A DNA stretch of 64,000 nt from Epiperipatus broadwayi (GCA_028023455.1 JAQFVV010006474.1:124001-188000), one strand, 5' to 3'; counted from the stretch's first letter, positions 27,365 to 40,296 are shown. The notes: generated by a model not told the origin, from the sequence alone. Translations and numbers: made by a program.

Positions 27365-29882
27365 TAAAATCATAATCACTTGTATTCTTCAAATGTGATT
27401 TATGTATATTTCTTTTACTTGTAAAAATATGCATTAACATTGAATTTCTTTAAAACTTAATGATTAAATAATATTTTTATAAAACACATTCCATTCATCA
27501 GTTATTTATTTGTAATAAATAATAATGCGTCCCAAACATAAAAAAGTGTATGATTCCTTATTAACAAGTTATAATCTTGTATTCTTTATCCTCATTCATA
27601 TCTTTACTTTTAAACAATATAACCCATCTTATCTTCTTTAATAACAATTCTGCATTTTAAACTTATTCATTATTTCATATTTTAAAATACTAGCCTTTAC
27701 ATACTATTCAAGCAATATTGATAGTAAATACGAGTAGTTATATGGAATAAATCAGATTTTAATTTAATAGCACTTCTATTAGATTACCATCATGGTCGCA
27801 GTGTATTATGAATAAGGTATGACTATTTTAGTTTATCACTTCTACTAATAAACATAATGTCCATCTATCTATTCAGCTCTATGGAACATTACAACTTCAA
27901 CATACAAAAAATAACACTACCATGAACAAATACAAGTTATAGGGCTAAGTTATCTATATTTGCACAATATTCACTATCATCTATACTTATTCCGATATAA
28001 ATAAATCCTACCTAAAATATTGTCTTGGTTCTATTTAACTTAATACCAAGCTCACATCGCTAAATCTATTCTTACATTCTTATAATAACAAATAAATTCA
28101 TTTCTGAAATAACCATCTAAACAATCGATAAGAAAATATTATTTTATCCCTTAGTAACTTTACACATAAATACAAACAATCAGTATCGATATCCCGATTT
28201 ATTATTTTGATCACTTAAAATAAACATTAAATCCCTTTATAATAGAATCATATACTTATATTTCCCTTATATTAAAATGTACTTATAATATTATTAAAGT
28301 ATGCATATTGTTTAACATGAATAAACAAATTATAAACTATGTGTATGTATCTATCTTCAATAGACTAGCCTAAGCCCTATCTATCAAATCTACATGTAAT
28401 TTAAATCAGTTCATCTAACATCTCACCACTCTTCTTCGGAACCATTGCCTCAGATATTCAAACTCAGGAAGAATTCGCATCCGACTCTCTTAACAGGGAT
28501 GTACCTATGCAGACTGTTAATCAATAACTAAATTAGCTCATCTTATTTATTAGTAAGGAATAACCTTTATTTAACTTTTTTTTTCATGCTCATCAAACAA
28601 TAATGTGTGTGTGCATGTGTAAAATATTGGTTATAGGATTGAATGTAAATGCTGGATCAACAAAACCAGAGAAACTATCAATTAAACAAAACTTCATAAT
28701 ATTTATTTACAAAAACAAAATATTAAACAAACATAGAATAAATTATCAATCAATGTACACAAAAAAAAAATTCAAAAAAATATTTACAAAAAAATTACTT
28801 GGATATATTCCTCTGTACTTATAACTTTTATTTTTATGATGAGTATCTATCATTTTGTTAATAAACAATTTCAAATTATTTACCCTTACTTCCCATGATA
28901 GACACCCATAATATAGACATCTATATATCCAAAAGTAGTGAAAAATTTATTAGATAAAAGTCATATTTCTAACAAAATTAAAATTTTAAGTGCAACTGCA
29001 GATGCAGTATGTAGTTCTAGGTGTGGAAGTTTTTTGATCTAAAATAATCATCTTGCATATTTATATATCATGGAAGAAATATAATACATAAACAATACAT
29101 AACATGATAGCAAAGCAAGAAAATAGTAAAGAATTTTAATTAAAAAGTGTTAATCATTTATTCATTATAAAGTTCTTAGGAATACTATTAGTAAAATATA
29201 TAATGCATACTATAAATAGTCATATCATGTTGTGGCGTTGGTTATTTTAGTGACTTTAAAAGAGAAAAATTCTCACTGTTTAAGTATTCAGTTTGAGCAC
29301 TCAATTTCATAGCCATAGATGAAAATCAAGTAATTTGTTAGAAAATTACCTAAATTTTATTAAAATAAAAAAATCAGACATATCAACCTCCCCCCTACTC
29401 TCTTGACACTTTCTTACATTGGACTGTTCCAAACTGTTTGGATTAAACCGTTAGTACTTCCGAAATATAAGACTGAGATAATAAAAAAAAATAATAATAA
29501 TAATAATAATAAGACATACCTATACAAAAAAAAAATCATATTATTTACAATATTTCATGAATCGATATGATCAGGCACAATTCTATCTCAGAGTCCTTCT
29601 TACATAAACAGTTCTTACAATTTATGTATTTTTATTATACATGTTGAGAACTCCTTATTGATTTTGAATACCACATTCTGAACATATTTATATTGGCAGT
29701 GGGTTATTTTGTTTCATTCCTCATGTAGATTTCCATCATGCGTGGATACAGCTTATCAAGTACTTCAACGTAGACAGATAAATGTGAATTTCACATGGCT
29801 ATAGTGGATAAATGCTCCACCTGAAAACAATCGTTTTAGCTAAAATATATCATATTTATATGCGGCTCACCTATAATATATA
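27365..29882. other. No gene seen; PPT-like motif and short microsatellite
   Basis: AT-rich spacer. A GC-richer patch at 28425-28530 has short open frames only. An (AAT)n tract is at 29490-29512. At about 29387-29402 the minus strand reads AGAGTAGGGGGGAGGTT, resembling an LTR-retrotransposon polypurine tract; the same core recurs at 58786 (minus) and 47306 (plus). Confidence 0.4.
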
Positions 29883-29889
29883 TATATAT

Positions 29890-30373
29890 GATAAATAGAT
29901 GGCATTTTACCAAAAACACGGTCAAAGCGTATGTTTGTTTATATAAACGTCAGAGTAAGCATTCGCTATCTCTTTCGTTAGTTCCACCCTCAGATCATGA
30001 TTTTAAGCTGATTTGCTATCATCAGTGAAGGATAGGAATAAGAAATTAGATCTAAACACTAACTCTGAGCATTTATGAAACAATTTCTATTCAGCTTGCA
30101 AGCGTGAAACTTTTAGACATGTAATGTCTTTAAAACCTACCATAGCAAGCCAGATGGCTATATGGGTCTGATATCAGTTCAGTTTCAGCACATAGTAAAA
30201 GCCTCTGCAATATATATATTATTGCAAGAAAACTTCAAAGGTACATTTATGAAAAACAAAAAAACAAGTTAAACTTGCTAACGCTTGTATTTATGATCAA
30301 TAGATGGCGTTTTTGTCAAAGCGTATGTTTGTTTACATAAACGTCAGAGTAAGCATTCACTATCTCTTTTTTT
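29890..30373. repeat. Array 2 of the ~400-bp repeat, 1.2 units
   Basis: One complete unit and the first part of a second, direct orientation, beginning on a TA tract with AAATAGATGGC. The array stops inside the sequence CACTATCTCTTT, where a T-run begins. It is more diverged than the other arrays, with several deletions, and is probably the oldest of the four. Confidence 0.85.
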
Positions 30374-31438
30374 TTTCACTATATCTTTTTTTTTTGTAAA
30401 TGATCTACCCATTCCCAATATTTAATATACAATTAGTATACTGTCATAACTATATATTCATTTATATTTTTTAAAGAGTGTTCCAGAAAACTTAGTATTT
30501 ATTTTATATTTACATTTTAATTAAAAAACAATCCAATATTTCAGGTGGCTAAGGTTTGTTGTTGGTGCGATCGTAAGCTATATATATATATTGTCAGAAA
30601 TTTCATGTGTTAAATTGCATAAATCAATTAATATATGCCAAGTTAAAATAACGATTGTAATAATATATTATTTTTTAAAAAAACATTAAATGGTTTTACT
30701 TGATTCACATTTTACAAATATACAATATCAAATGATAACTATCATCTATAACTTAAACTGGAAAATTAATAAAGTACAATTATTTACTTAGGAGTTATAT
30801 ATAAATATGCAAAATATAACAGAGTCATATTTACAAATTCTATCATCATTTAATAATTGTTACAACTCTTTAATTATTTTAATTGTATTTTTTTAAAAGG
30901 TATGGATCACATCATGGTATTGATTATTAGAGTTATAGATTAATATCCCCACATGTCCGTTATTTAGAAGTTGTCTTTTATATACATTTTGCCTATACGT
31001 AAAAGCTCATATGAAATTATATATATATATATATTGTGCTATACATTTAATAAAGCCTGGAGTTAATAAAGTTATGAAACAAATTTGAACTTTGCAGGCT
31101 AGGCTATAAGTTTTATATTAATAAGAAGCCCAAGTAGTTGATGTTCATAATAAAAGATATGGTTCAAAATAAGTAAACTAAATAAATCCTTATAGCATAG
31201 TGGGAAGGAACTTTTTACATTATCTTTTGTATCATCTTGTAAGTTGATCCAGTTTAAAGAAATACATATGTAACCTAAATTATTAATTTAACAAACTACT
31301 ACTAATTAATTTATTTATTGATTTATTTTACAACAGTTTTATACAATTCCTATGCAAAGTATAAACTTCAATTTATGTTTATTATCAATAAATCTTTTAT
31401 TTGATTTATATATAAAAAACAGAACATTTGAAAAGCAA
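30374..31438. other. No gene seen; two TA-bounded repeat starts
   Basis: AT-rich sequence. TA tracts at about 30581-30591 and 31019-31034 are each followed by TTGT (TTGTCAG and TTGTGCT), the same junction pattern seen at other repeat edges. Confidence 0.4.
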
Positions 31439-33450
31439 ATCAATTTTTGTGTTTTCCATATATATATATCCACAGATGGCGTTTCTACCAAAAACACCAA
31501 TCAAGCGTATATTCTGTTTACATAAACGTCAGAGTAGCATTCACTATCTCTAACTATAATTCCACTTTCAGATCATGATTTCAAGCTATTTGCTATCGTC
31601 AGTGAAAGACAGGAATAAAGAAACTAGATCTAAACACAAACTCTGAGCGTTTATGAAACAATTTCTATTCAGCTTGCAAGCGTGAATTTTTTAGACACGT
31701 AATGTCTTCAAACTCAGCATAGCAAACCAGATAGCTATATGGGTCTGATCTCAGTTCCGCATCACCACATAGTAGAAGCCTCTGCAATCTATATCATTGC
31801 AAGAAAGACCTCAAAGGTACATTTATGATAAACAAAAATGCAAGTTAAAAAACTTGCTAACGCTTGTATTTATGTCCACAGATGGCGTTTCTACCAAAAA
31901 CACCAATCAAGCTTATATTCTGTTTACATAAACGTCAGAGTAGCATTCACTATCTCTAACTATAATTCCACTTTCAGATCATGATTTCAAGCTATTTGCT
32001 ATCGTCAGTGAAAGACAGGAATAAAGAAACTAGATCTAAACACAAACTCTGAGCGTTTATGAAACAATTCTATTCAGCTTGCAAGCGTGAATTTTTTAGA
32101 CACGTAATGTCTTCAAACTCAGCATAGCAAACCAGATAGCTATATGGGTCTGATCTCAGTTCAGCATCACCACATAGTAGAAGCCTCTGCAATCTATATC
32201 ATTGCAAGAAAGACCTCAAAGGTACATTTATGATAAACAAAAATGCAAGTTAAAAAACTTGCTAACGCTTGTATTTATGTCCACAGATGGCGTTTCTACC
32301 AAAAACACCAATCAAGCGTATATTCTGTTTACATAAACGTCAGAGTAGCATTCACTATCTCTAACTATAATTCCACTTTCAGATCATGATTTCAAGCTAT
32401 TTGCTTTCACTGACGATAGCAAATAGCTTGAAATCATGATCTGAAAGTGGAATTATAGTTAGAGATAGTGAATGCTACTCTGACGTTTATGTAAACAGAA
32501 TATACGCTTGATTGGTGTTTTTGGTAGAAACGCCATCTGTGGACATAAATACAAGCGTTAGCAAGTTTTTTAACTTGCATTTTTGTTTATCATAAATGTA
32601 CCTTTGAGGTCTTTCTTGCAATGATATAGATTGCAGAGGCTTCTACTATGTGGTGATGCTGAACTGAGATCAGACCCATATAGCTATCTGGTTTGCTATG
32701 CTGAGTTTGAAGACATTACGTGTCTAAAAAATTCACGCTTGCAAGCTGAATAGAAATTGTTTCATAAACGCTCAGAGTTTGTGTTTAGATCTAGTTTCTT
32801 TATTCCTGTCTTTCACTGACGATAGCAAATAGCTTGAAATCATGATCTGAAAGTGGAATTATAGTTAGAGATAGTGAATGCTACTCTGACGTTTATGTAA
32901 ACAGAATATACGCTTGATCGGTGTTTTTGGTAGAAACGCCATCTGTGGACATAAATACAAGCGTTAGCAAGTTTTTTAACTTGCATTTTTGTTTATCATA
33001 AATGTACCTTTGAGGTCTTTCTTGCAATGATATAGATTGCAGAGGCTTCTACTATGTGGTGATGCTGAACTGAGATCAGACCCATATAGCTATCTGGTTT
33101 GCTATGCTGAGTTTGAAGACATTACGTGTCTAAAAAATTCACGCTTGCAAGCTGAATAGAAATTGTTTCATAAACGCTCAGAGTTTGTGTTTAGATCTAG
33201 TTTCTTTATTCCTGTCTTTCACTGACGATAGCAAATAGCTTGAAATCATGATCTGAAAGTGGAATTATAGTTAGAGATAGTGAATGCTACTCTGACGTTT
33301 ATGTAAACAGAATATACGCTTGATTGGTGTTTTTGGTAGAAACGCCATCTGTGGACATAAATACAAGCGTTAGCAAGTTTTTTAACTTGCATTTTTGTTT
33401 ATCATATATATATATATATATGATATGATATGGAAAACACAAAAATTGAT
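31439..33450. repeat. Array 3: 2-kb nearly perfect palindrome of the ~400-bp repeat
   Basis: About 2.3 direct units (starting near 31472, 31877 and 32283, period about 402 bp) turn back at 32400-32412. The matching reverse-complement units run to about 33405. The fold is AGCTATTTGCT, a 12-base loop TTCACTGACGAT, then AGCAAATAGCT. The arms are about 0.93-1.0 kb and almost identical. Outside the array, TA tracts lie on both sides. Beyond them a perfect 23-bp inverted repeat (31439-31461 and 33428-33450, core GTGTTTTCC) closes the whole structure. There is no coding sequence. The flanking inverted repeat could be the termini of a foldback transposon or the edge of a large inverted duplication. 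Confidence 0.9.
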
Positions 33451-34138
33451 GTATATATATGCTATTGCAAAATATTAGATCACTATCTTGGAATAAAGCT
33501 TATATCATTTTTGTTTTATATAAAACAATGACTTTGAGTTTTCATTTAAGATGTATTAATATCTTTATTTTCTTTTTTTAGTGCAGCAGTTATTAGTTAA
33601 TTCGGTAAATACACCACCAACTAAATGGTAATATTATGTTTTAGCTAATTATTAATTTAAGCAATTATTTATTGACATATTGAATCATATATAATATTGT
33701 CTGTAAATATGTATTAGATTCAACAAAATGCTCTTTGTTTCCACTGTATATTCTAGTAAATGGTCAAGTTAATCCCGAGAATAAATTATTTGATAGGTCT
33801 TTCTTTATGCTCTGTAGTATCCAGATTTACTTCCCACATATTTTGTTTGGGGCATTCTATTACATTTCATTTCTTTTATATGAATGTTTTTTCTATTACA
33901 TTTGATTTCATTTCTCATCATATGTAAATAGTATATATCACATTTGTTGTTCAATGATTGGGACTATTTCATCTTTTTTTCATTTGGATATTGCATTCTA
34001 TTACATTTGTCGCTACCAATTGAGGCAATCGGACATTCTATTACATTTGGCCTTGCAACTCACAGCTTGACTATTTGATTGGTGGTTATGAGGTATACCA
34101 TTATCACATGTGAGTTCGATTAATTAATTGATTATTGT
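33451..34138. other. No gene; repeated motif CTATTACATTT
   Basis: CTATTACATTT occurs four times (about 33858, 33892, 34008 and 34048), three of them preceded by CATT or GCATT. These are dispersed rather than tandem. Otherwise unremarkable AT-rich sequence. Confidence 0.5.
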
Positions 34139-34140
34139 TT

Positions 34141-34153
34141 ATATATATATATA

Positions 34154-34233
<80 letters not shown>
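34141..34233. repeat. TA + ATT microsatellite at the Penelope 5' boundary
   Basis: A short (TA)n tract followed by about 26 ATT units. It is the reverse complement of the TA + TAA tract found in the 3' tails of the Penelope copies (35484-35551 and 40232-40298). It therefore probably belongs to an inverted piece of the element. Confidence 0.9.
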
Positions 34234-34234
<1 letters not shown>

Positions 34235-34596
34235 AGTTGCCACTCATCGTTTAAGACCAAGGTATATTTTCAAATTTAAATAATACAAACATGTGTGGTT
34301 TATAAAATAATTCCTTATGAAACAAAGAATCAAGTCCCTAGTAATTAGGGTAATTCAAGGATGTAATAGTACTTATATTCATATTCATATCATGAGGATG
34401 TATTGTCTTAAATTTAAATATAAAACAACATTTCATAGTAATCACCCTAAGCACTTAAAGATTAATATCACTTACAGCAATTTTTAAAAATTAAAAGAAT
34501 TTGCAGTGATGAGTGATGATTTCTTCAGCAAAGTAACAAGGTTCTGTATGATAAATTTATCAATATAAAATATCCAAAAGGACTATTACATAGGAA

Positions 34597-35200
34597 ATGG
34601 TAAAATCGTTGGAGTTGACAAGAATGGACTTCTTCTATCTAAGAAAAGAGTCATTTGATAAATATACAACTGGTTTTACCATCAATGAAAATTTACCTAA
34701 TATTAACCAAATATTATGGAAACATTTTAATATATTAAATTCCACAGATTATTTGAGATCTATTATTCTCTATCCAACCAAACTTGTATATCGTAGATAT
34801 AGGACACTTAGAGATAGATTTTTAAGGACAGATTTTGGCACTAATTTTGTGTCAGGAAAGAGATGTTTTTCATGTGAAGATAAGAGATGTCATACATTCA
34901 AACATATTATTGTTACATTAATGGTTCAGGTAGATATCATTCTTGGTTTTAAATGGTATATCACTGACTATGTCAATTGTAAAACTATGAACTTGGTATA
35001 TTTAATAGATGCTTGAGTTGTACATAGGTGAGTCAGCAAACAGTCTACTTATTAGAATGACCAACCATAGGTTTGGTGTGTTACATAAAAAATGAATATA
35101 AACCTGTTTCTGAACATTTCAATTTGCCTGATCACTTAATTGATTAATTATGATTGAATATATTGGAAGGTACTTTTCCTCCATGAGAGAAAGAAAACAG
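34597..35200 (+). pseudogene. Penelope C-terminal region with GIY-YIG endonuclease, broken
   Basis: The open part (34597-35016) contains LRDRFLRTDFGTNFVSGKRC followed by FSCEDKRCHTFKHI, the Cys-rich linker that precedes the endonuclease in Penelope-like proteins. It then reads VNCKTMNLVYLID, the GIY-like strand. After a frameshift the trail continues with the YIGES region, TNHRFGVL and PVSEHFNLPDH. The endonuclease nicks the target DNA. Frameshifts make this copy dead. Confidence 0.75.
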
Positions 35201-35483
35201 AAGGAAAGTTTTTTTTTATTTTATTTTTAAATTTAAGCATCCTCATGATATGAATATGAATGTAGGTACTATCATATCCTTCAATTACCTAGTTTCCTAG
35301 GAATTTTTTTTTCCTATGGGATTATTTTATAGTTGGATTTGCACAAAGGAGAGTGTTTATAAAAATATATGTGTATAAGATATATTTGTATATAGTAAAA
35401 TACATATTGTAGAATATATATGTATATAGTTTTTTTAGTGTGTACATATATAATAGTATATTTCTATGGTTTTTGATATATTT

Positions 35484-35485
35484 TA

Positions 35486-35552
<67 letters not shown>
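35484..35552. repeat. TA + TAA microsatellite in Penelope 3' tail
   Basis: A TA tract passes into about 17 TAA units. The corresponding place in the second copy has about 22 TAA units, so the tract is a variable part of the element tail. Confidence 0.95.
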
Positions 35553-35554
<2 letters not shown>

Positions 35555-36241
35555 TATGGTTTTATTATTTTTTTTAAAGTTTTTTTGTGAAAGAATTTTT
35601 TATATATTTTATACAATGTTTTGTAAAGGTTTTTAGCCTATAGAAATTCGTTTTCTTATCTGATACGTAACTGTTTGTATTATTTTAGAGTTAAATTCTA
35701 GAAATTGCCATTTTGCTGAATTTCTGATGAAAAACAGTCTGCTGGTTGAAATATTACAGCAGTTTCACAGAGAAGTAATGGTGTGTTTTTTTTATTATAT
35801 GTCGTATATTTATTATTTTCATGGATTCTTTACTCGCTAAGGAAAATAGAACTTTATTGTCATTGAATCATGAGGCTTTTATTGAAGACCTCGACGTTGA
35901 AGTTTTTACACAATTTTTATCCGGGATTCAATACATATAAAAGAGTCCAATTAATTATTGATGCGGAGCTTCTATGTTGGATGGAATTGCTCTGTTTAAT
36001 AGAGCGAATAATAAAATAAGATTAGTTTTTATTTGATCATCTTGGGAGTAATGATATTTCTACATTTAGTAATGATATACATGTACATATTTTGAAATCA
36101 ATAGAGTATATTCGTTCGTATTCCTCTAGAATAAACGATTATAATATTCCAAATTTTGCATCGGTTACAAAATAATTATTATGCTATGGACCCATTACGA
36201 TTAAGGATTATTCATAATAGGAAATATGACTTTAATAAATA

Positions 36242-37296
36242 ATGTCTTTTTTAAGTGATACACAAAATAATATTTTTTTCCTGCAACATTCGGATTTTTT
36301 ATTAAAGGAAAAGCTTGTTAAGTTTTTAGCCCGGGATGCCCTTTATTTGAATATGAATGATGCAAAATGTTTAGCTAATGGATTTAAATATATAATTTTA
36401 TTAATGAACTATAATCTACATAATAATGATGTTTTACGCAATAATGAATATGCATATAATAATGATAATCTAAATAATAATCATCTACCACTAATAATAG
36501 ATCGTTGGAGATGAGTATTCAAACTGGGGGGGGGGTATCAAAACTTATGAAAGATGAACCAAAACTGAATTGTTTGATGGCCGTGTTTTTCTTTTATCGA
36601 TCACCAACTAGAACATCACATGATGACATAGAAATTCTGCCTAGACTTGAAGATTTTTGTTCACAAATGAAGATGATTTTTTTTGGAAAAATCACCAATA
36701 GAGGCAATATCAAGGGATAGCAGAGAAACTTCTACAGAAATGAAAGTTACTTCCATTGATATTTCTTTAGATGAATTAATTTTTAATATTTTCCAACAGA
36801 AAAAGTTTTTAACCAAGACTATTTCTGAAACTAAACAAAATGTTGATTTTAATTCAGCAATTGAGCAAAATATTTGTAACATTAGTGACTCTGAATGTAT
36901 GGATGTTGTTACTAGGGAACTCGGTAAACCAGATGATAGTATTAATCAACAGAATAATAATTTATTTTATGATACACAACAAACACACTACTTTTAGTTC
37001 AGAGATTGAAGCAAATCATAATAAATCTGGTTTGGAAATGCAATCGAAAGATATGACCAGTGATTAATACAGGGATGAGTCCTAAGCGTTCGTCTTTACA
37101 TTTGCAGAATAGACAAGATCATAATAAGCTATATAGTACATTATTTCTTAAATTTAGGAAATTGTTTGAGAAGTTAATAAGATACCGGCAGCATATTGAT
37201 AATTTTGTATTTTTCATTGATAATAATATTGTTACTAAAGGTCTGAGAATCAAAATTAATTCTAACATAGATTATCTGGGGGGGGGGGGGGCATAG
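36242..37296 (+). pseudogene. Penelope ORF, N-terminal part, broken
   Basis: Overlapping open fragments at 36242-36514, 36505-36720, 36683-36997 and 37060-37296 follow each other on the plus strand. They are Asn-, Ile- and Lys-rich and include YSTLFLKFRKLFEKLIRYRQ. Frame changes at about 36526 and 37278 coincide with runs of 10 and 14 G. The N-terminal part of this family is poorly conserved, so the assignment rests on position only. Confidence 0.5.
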
Positions 37297-38171
37297 AGTT
37301 GTATGGAACAATATGTTAGAACAAACATCTATCAAACTAATGTATGTGCTTATAAAGATTTTTTTTTTTGATAAGTGTTAAGATACTTGATTAGGAAATT
37401 GTAGAGTTTAATATTCATAATGTCATGGAATTGGATGAACAAAAATTATTGCAAGAATGGGTATGTTCTAAAGAAAGAATATTGTTCACAAAATTTCATA
37501 AAAAATAAATCATTGGTTTAAAAATGTAAGAGATTTTCCTGTAAAGTCAGTTTTTTTTTTTTTTTTTTTGAGAGAGAAAATAACCATTCTATATTTGGTA
37601 AGTTTTTTTTTATGTTTATATGTTTCAAAGGTTTCTAGATTTAAAACAGTTGAGTTGGAAACAGGTGGTGCCCAATCATTTACATAATTTTCAGTTTGAG
37701 CTGGTATTGTTGTAGGGCTAACATTAAAACAATTCAATTTACCTAGTAATGGTGATATATTTATGACTCGTATGTCTACTAATTCTTCCACGTGTAATTA
37801 TAACGTTCCGGAAATTCAACAGTTCAATGCATCTAATGAGATATTGGTAAATCTAGTTAAAAATAAAGACAACAATATTATTAATTTAACTGATGCAATA
37901 CTTAGTGATGCAGAATGTTTATTATTGAATAAGGCTTGATCTTTTTGCCCAACAATCCAATCATATTACCAAAAAATAATGAATTTAAAATATGTCAGGA
38001 TTTGGATAATTTTTCTAGGCGATGCAATCTGACTGGACACCTCCACATCTGAGAACATTTTATTTGATACATATATTGATTTATCGGGATATTATTAAAG
38101 CAATTAAGCAGAAACGACATAAGAAATATAAGAGAAATTTAACATTAGATGAAAATATCCATTATATAATT

Positions 38172-39075
38172 TAGAAAAGAGAGAAGATATCACTATTAAA
38201 CGAGCTGATAAAGGTGGAACAATTGTAATTATGAATAAGGATAATTACACGAATAAAGTCTTCCTTTTTTTTTTAATGATAGGATTTTTTATGAACACAG
38301 GTTATTGTTAGTAAATTATTTAGAGGTGTGTTTTCCAGTCTGAATGATACGAGAATACAGGGTATACTTGATAGAGATATGAATATTTTTTTATTACCAA
38401 CCCCAAATAAACACAGTAAGTTTTACATTCTACCCAAGATTTATAAACCTGGTTGTCCTGATAGACCTATAGTAGCAAGCATTGGTTGCCCTACTGAGAA
38501 AATGTCAGCATATGTAGATAGTCTTATACATGATATTTCTCCATCATTTGAGCCTTATGTTAAGGACACGAACCATTTCATTTCTATTTTAGAAAATATC
38601 ACAACTCTACTACGAGTGAATGTTTTTCGGTGACGTTAGACATTTTATCATTGTATACCAATATACCTCATGAAGATGGAATTAGAACTATTGAATCTGT
38701 TCTAAAAAAAACAAAGAATATGATTAGCTCAAAATTACGACTGTTATTGAATTATTGAATTTATTCTTAAATATTTTTTTTTTGTTTTTAACTCTAAATA
38801 TTATTTACAAGGCAAAAATTGCACCGAAATATGGAAACATTTTTATGGCTCAATTGGAGTGCACTATACTTGAGAAGGCTAGCGTTAAACCTCAGACTAG
38901 GCTGAGTTATATAACTGATGTATTTATGATCTGACTATACAATAAAGAAGAACTTCAAACATTTTTGATTATCTAAATAATTTTAATAAGAACATACAAT
39001 TTTCAATGAATTTTTCTAAAACAATGGCTCATTTTCTTGATGTTGAGATTACTTATAATGATAGGGTTCTTAGTA

Positions 39076-39157
<82 letters not shown>

Positions 39158-39287
39158 GCCAACTGATAGTCATAGTTACCTACATTTTTATAGAAATCAC
39201 TCTAAGAACTTTAAGATTAATATCCTTTACAGTCAATTTTTAAGGATTAAAAGAATTTGCATGATGAGGGATATCTTCGGCAAATAA
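38172..39287 (+). pseudogene. Penelope reverse transcriptase, broken (YITD instead of YIDD)
   Basis: The conceptual protein runs LEKREDITIKRADKGGTIVI, then the open segment 38328-38633 with FYILPKIYKPG, RPIVASIGCPTEKMSAYVD and YVKDTNHF. It continues with VTLDILSLYTNIPHEDG (38630-38680), APKYGNIFMAQLE, SYITDVFMI (38905-38931), and finally MAHFLDVEI and MKPTDSHSYLHFYRNHSKNF. These are diagnostic Penelope-like RT blocks; the RPIV..GCPTEK and SLYTNIPH blocks are especially clear. The catalytic YIDD box at 38908-38919 reads YITD and a stop follows three codons later, so the enzyme is inactive. Confidence 0.85.
39079..39154. repeat. In-frame TA microsatellite inside Penelope RT
   Basis: About 38 TA units interrupt the RT exactly between STN and MKPTDSHSYLHF, where relatives have a short Tyr-Arg-Lys-Pro-Thr-Asp stretch. 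The tract length keeps the frame, adding alternating Ile and Tyr. Confidence 0.95.
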
Positions 39288-39544
39288 CAATGATTTGTAT
39301 AAATTTTTATCAATGTGAAATATCCTAAATGACTGTTACATAGGCAGTAGTTAAATCTTTGGGAGTTGAGAGGAAGGAACTTCTTCTATCTAAAAAAAAA
39401 AAAAGAGAGTCAGATGGTAAAGATACCACTGATTCTTACCTTCAATGACGATTCACCTAATATTAACGAAATATTATGGAAATATTTTAATATATTAAAT
39501 TCCACAGATTATCTGAGATCTGTTTTTCCCTATCCACCTAGGAG

Positions 39545-40000
39545 TTGTATATCTTAGATATAGAACATTTGAAAAGACAGATTTTGGCACTAATTTTGTG
39601 TCAGAAAAGGGATAAATATGATTTATATGCAAACATATTACTGTTACTGAAGATGGTTCAGGGAAATACCATTCATTGTTTTAAATTTTATATCCTCAAC
39701 TATGTCAATTGTAAAACTATAAAATTGGTATATTCAATAGAATGTAATAGATGCTTGAGTTGTTACATAGGTGAATCAGTAAACAGTCTACATATTAGAA
39801 CGACCAACCATAGGTTTCACGTTTTATATAAAAAAGGTAGACCAGTTTCTAAACATTTCATATTACCTGATCATTCGATTGATGATTTAAGAGTAGTTAT
39901 ATTGAAAGATAATTCTTATTTCATGAGAGAAAGAAAACAGAAGGAAAGTTTTTTTTTTATTTTTTTTTTTAAATTAAGATATTACATCCTTATGGTATGA
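39545..40000 (+). pseudogene. Penelope GIY-YIG endonuclease domain
   Basis: An open frame of 151 codons. It reads KLVYSIECNRCLSCYIGESV, then HIRTTNHRFHVLYKKGRPVS and KHFILPDHSIDDLRVVILKD. VYSI stands for GIY, CYIG for YIG, and the catalytic Arg is in HIR. The domain is well preserved compared with the rest of the element, although the upstream Cys-rich linker is in a broken frame (39470-39660). It ends in Lys/Phe-rich residues formed by a T-run. Homologous segments are at 34.9-35.2 and 54.1-54.3 kb. Confidence 0.8.
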
Positions 40001-40227
40001 ATATAAATATAGGTACTATCACATTCTTGAATTACCTAATTTCCTAGGGATTTGTTTTTTTTTCTTCCCTATGGAATTATTTTATAGGTGGACTAGCACG
40101 AAGGGGAATGAATTTTAAAAATATAGGTGTATAAGATATATGTGTATATAGTAAAATACATATAGTAGAATATATATATAGTTTTTTTTTGGTGCGTACA
40201 TATATAATAGTATATTGTTATGGTTTT

Positions 40228-40231
<4 letters not shown>

Positions 40232-40296
<65 letters not shown>

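Larger units (their letters stand above)
34234..35790 (+). mobile_element. Penelope-like element, upstream truncated copy (pLTR-like)
   Basis: This is the 5'-truncated member of a tandem pair. From about 34437 onward it matches 39200-40510 of the second copy, including the C-terminal coding part, the 3' tail and a TAA tract. The stretch 34270-34430 is instead an inverted copy of the 3' untranslated region near 35225-35310: minus-strand blocks reading CATCCTCATGATATGAATATG are shared. A partial copy placed in front of a longer one, with a short inverted 5' end, is the known organisation of Penelope-like elements. Confidence 0.8.

Noticed and set aside
28425-28545. GC-richer patch as a possible exon (frame ending in LCRLLINN)
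   Set aside because: Only about 40 codons, no acceptable splice acceptor with polypyrimidine tract, and no partner exon.
31472-33405. Regularly spaced repeats resembling a CRISPR array
   Set aside because: The period is about 400 bp with no unique spacers, units turn around into reverse orientation, and the genome is eukaryotic.
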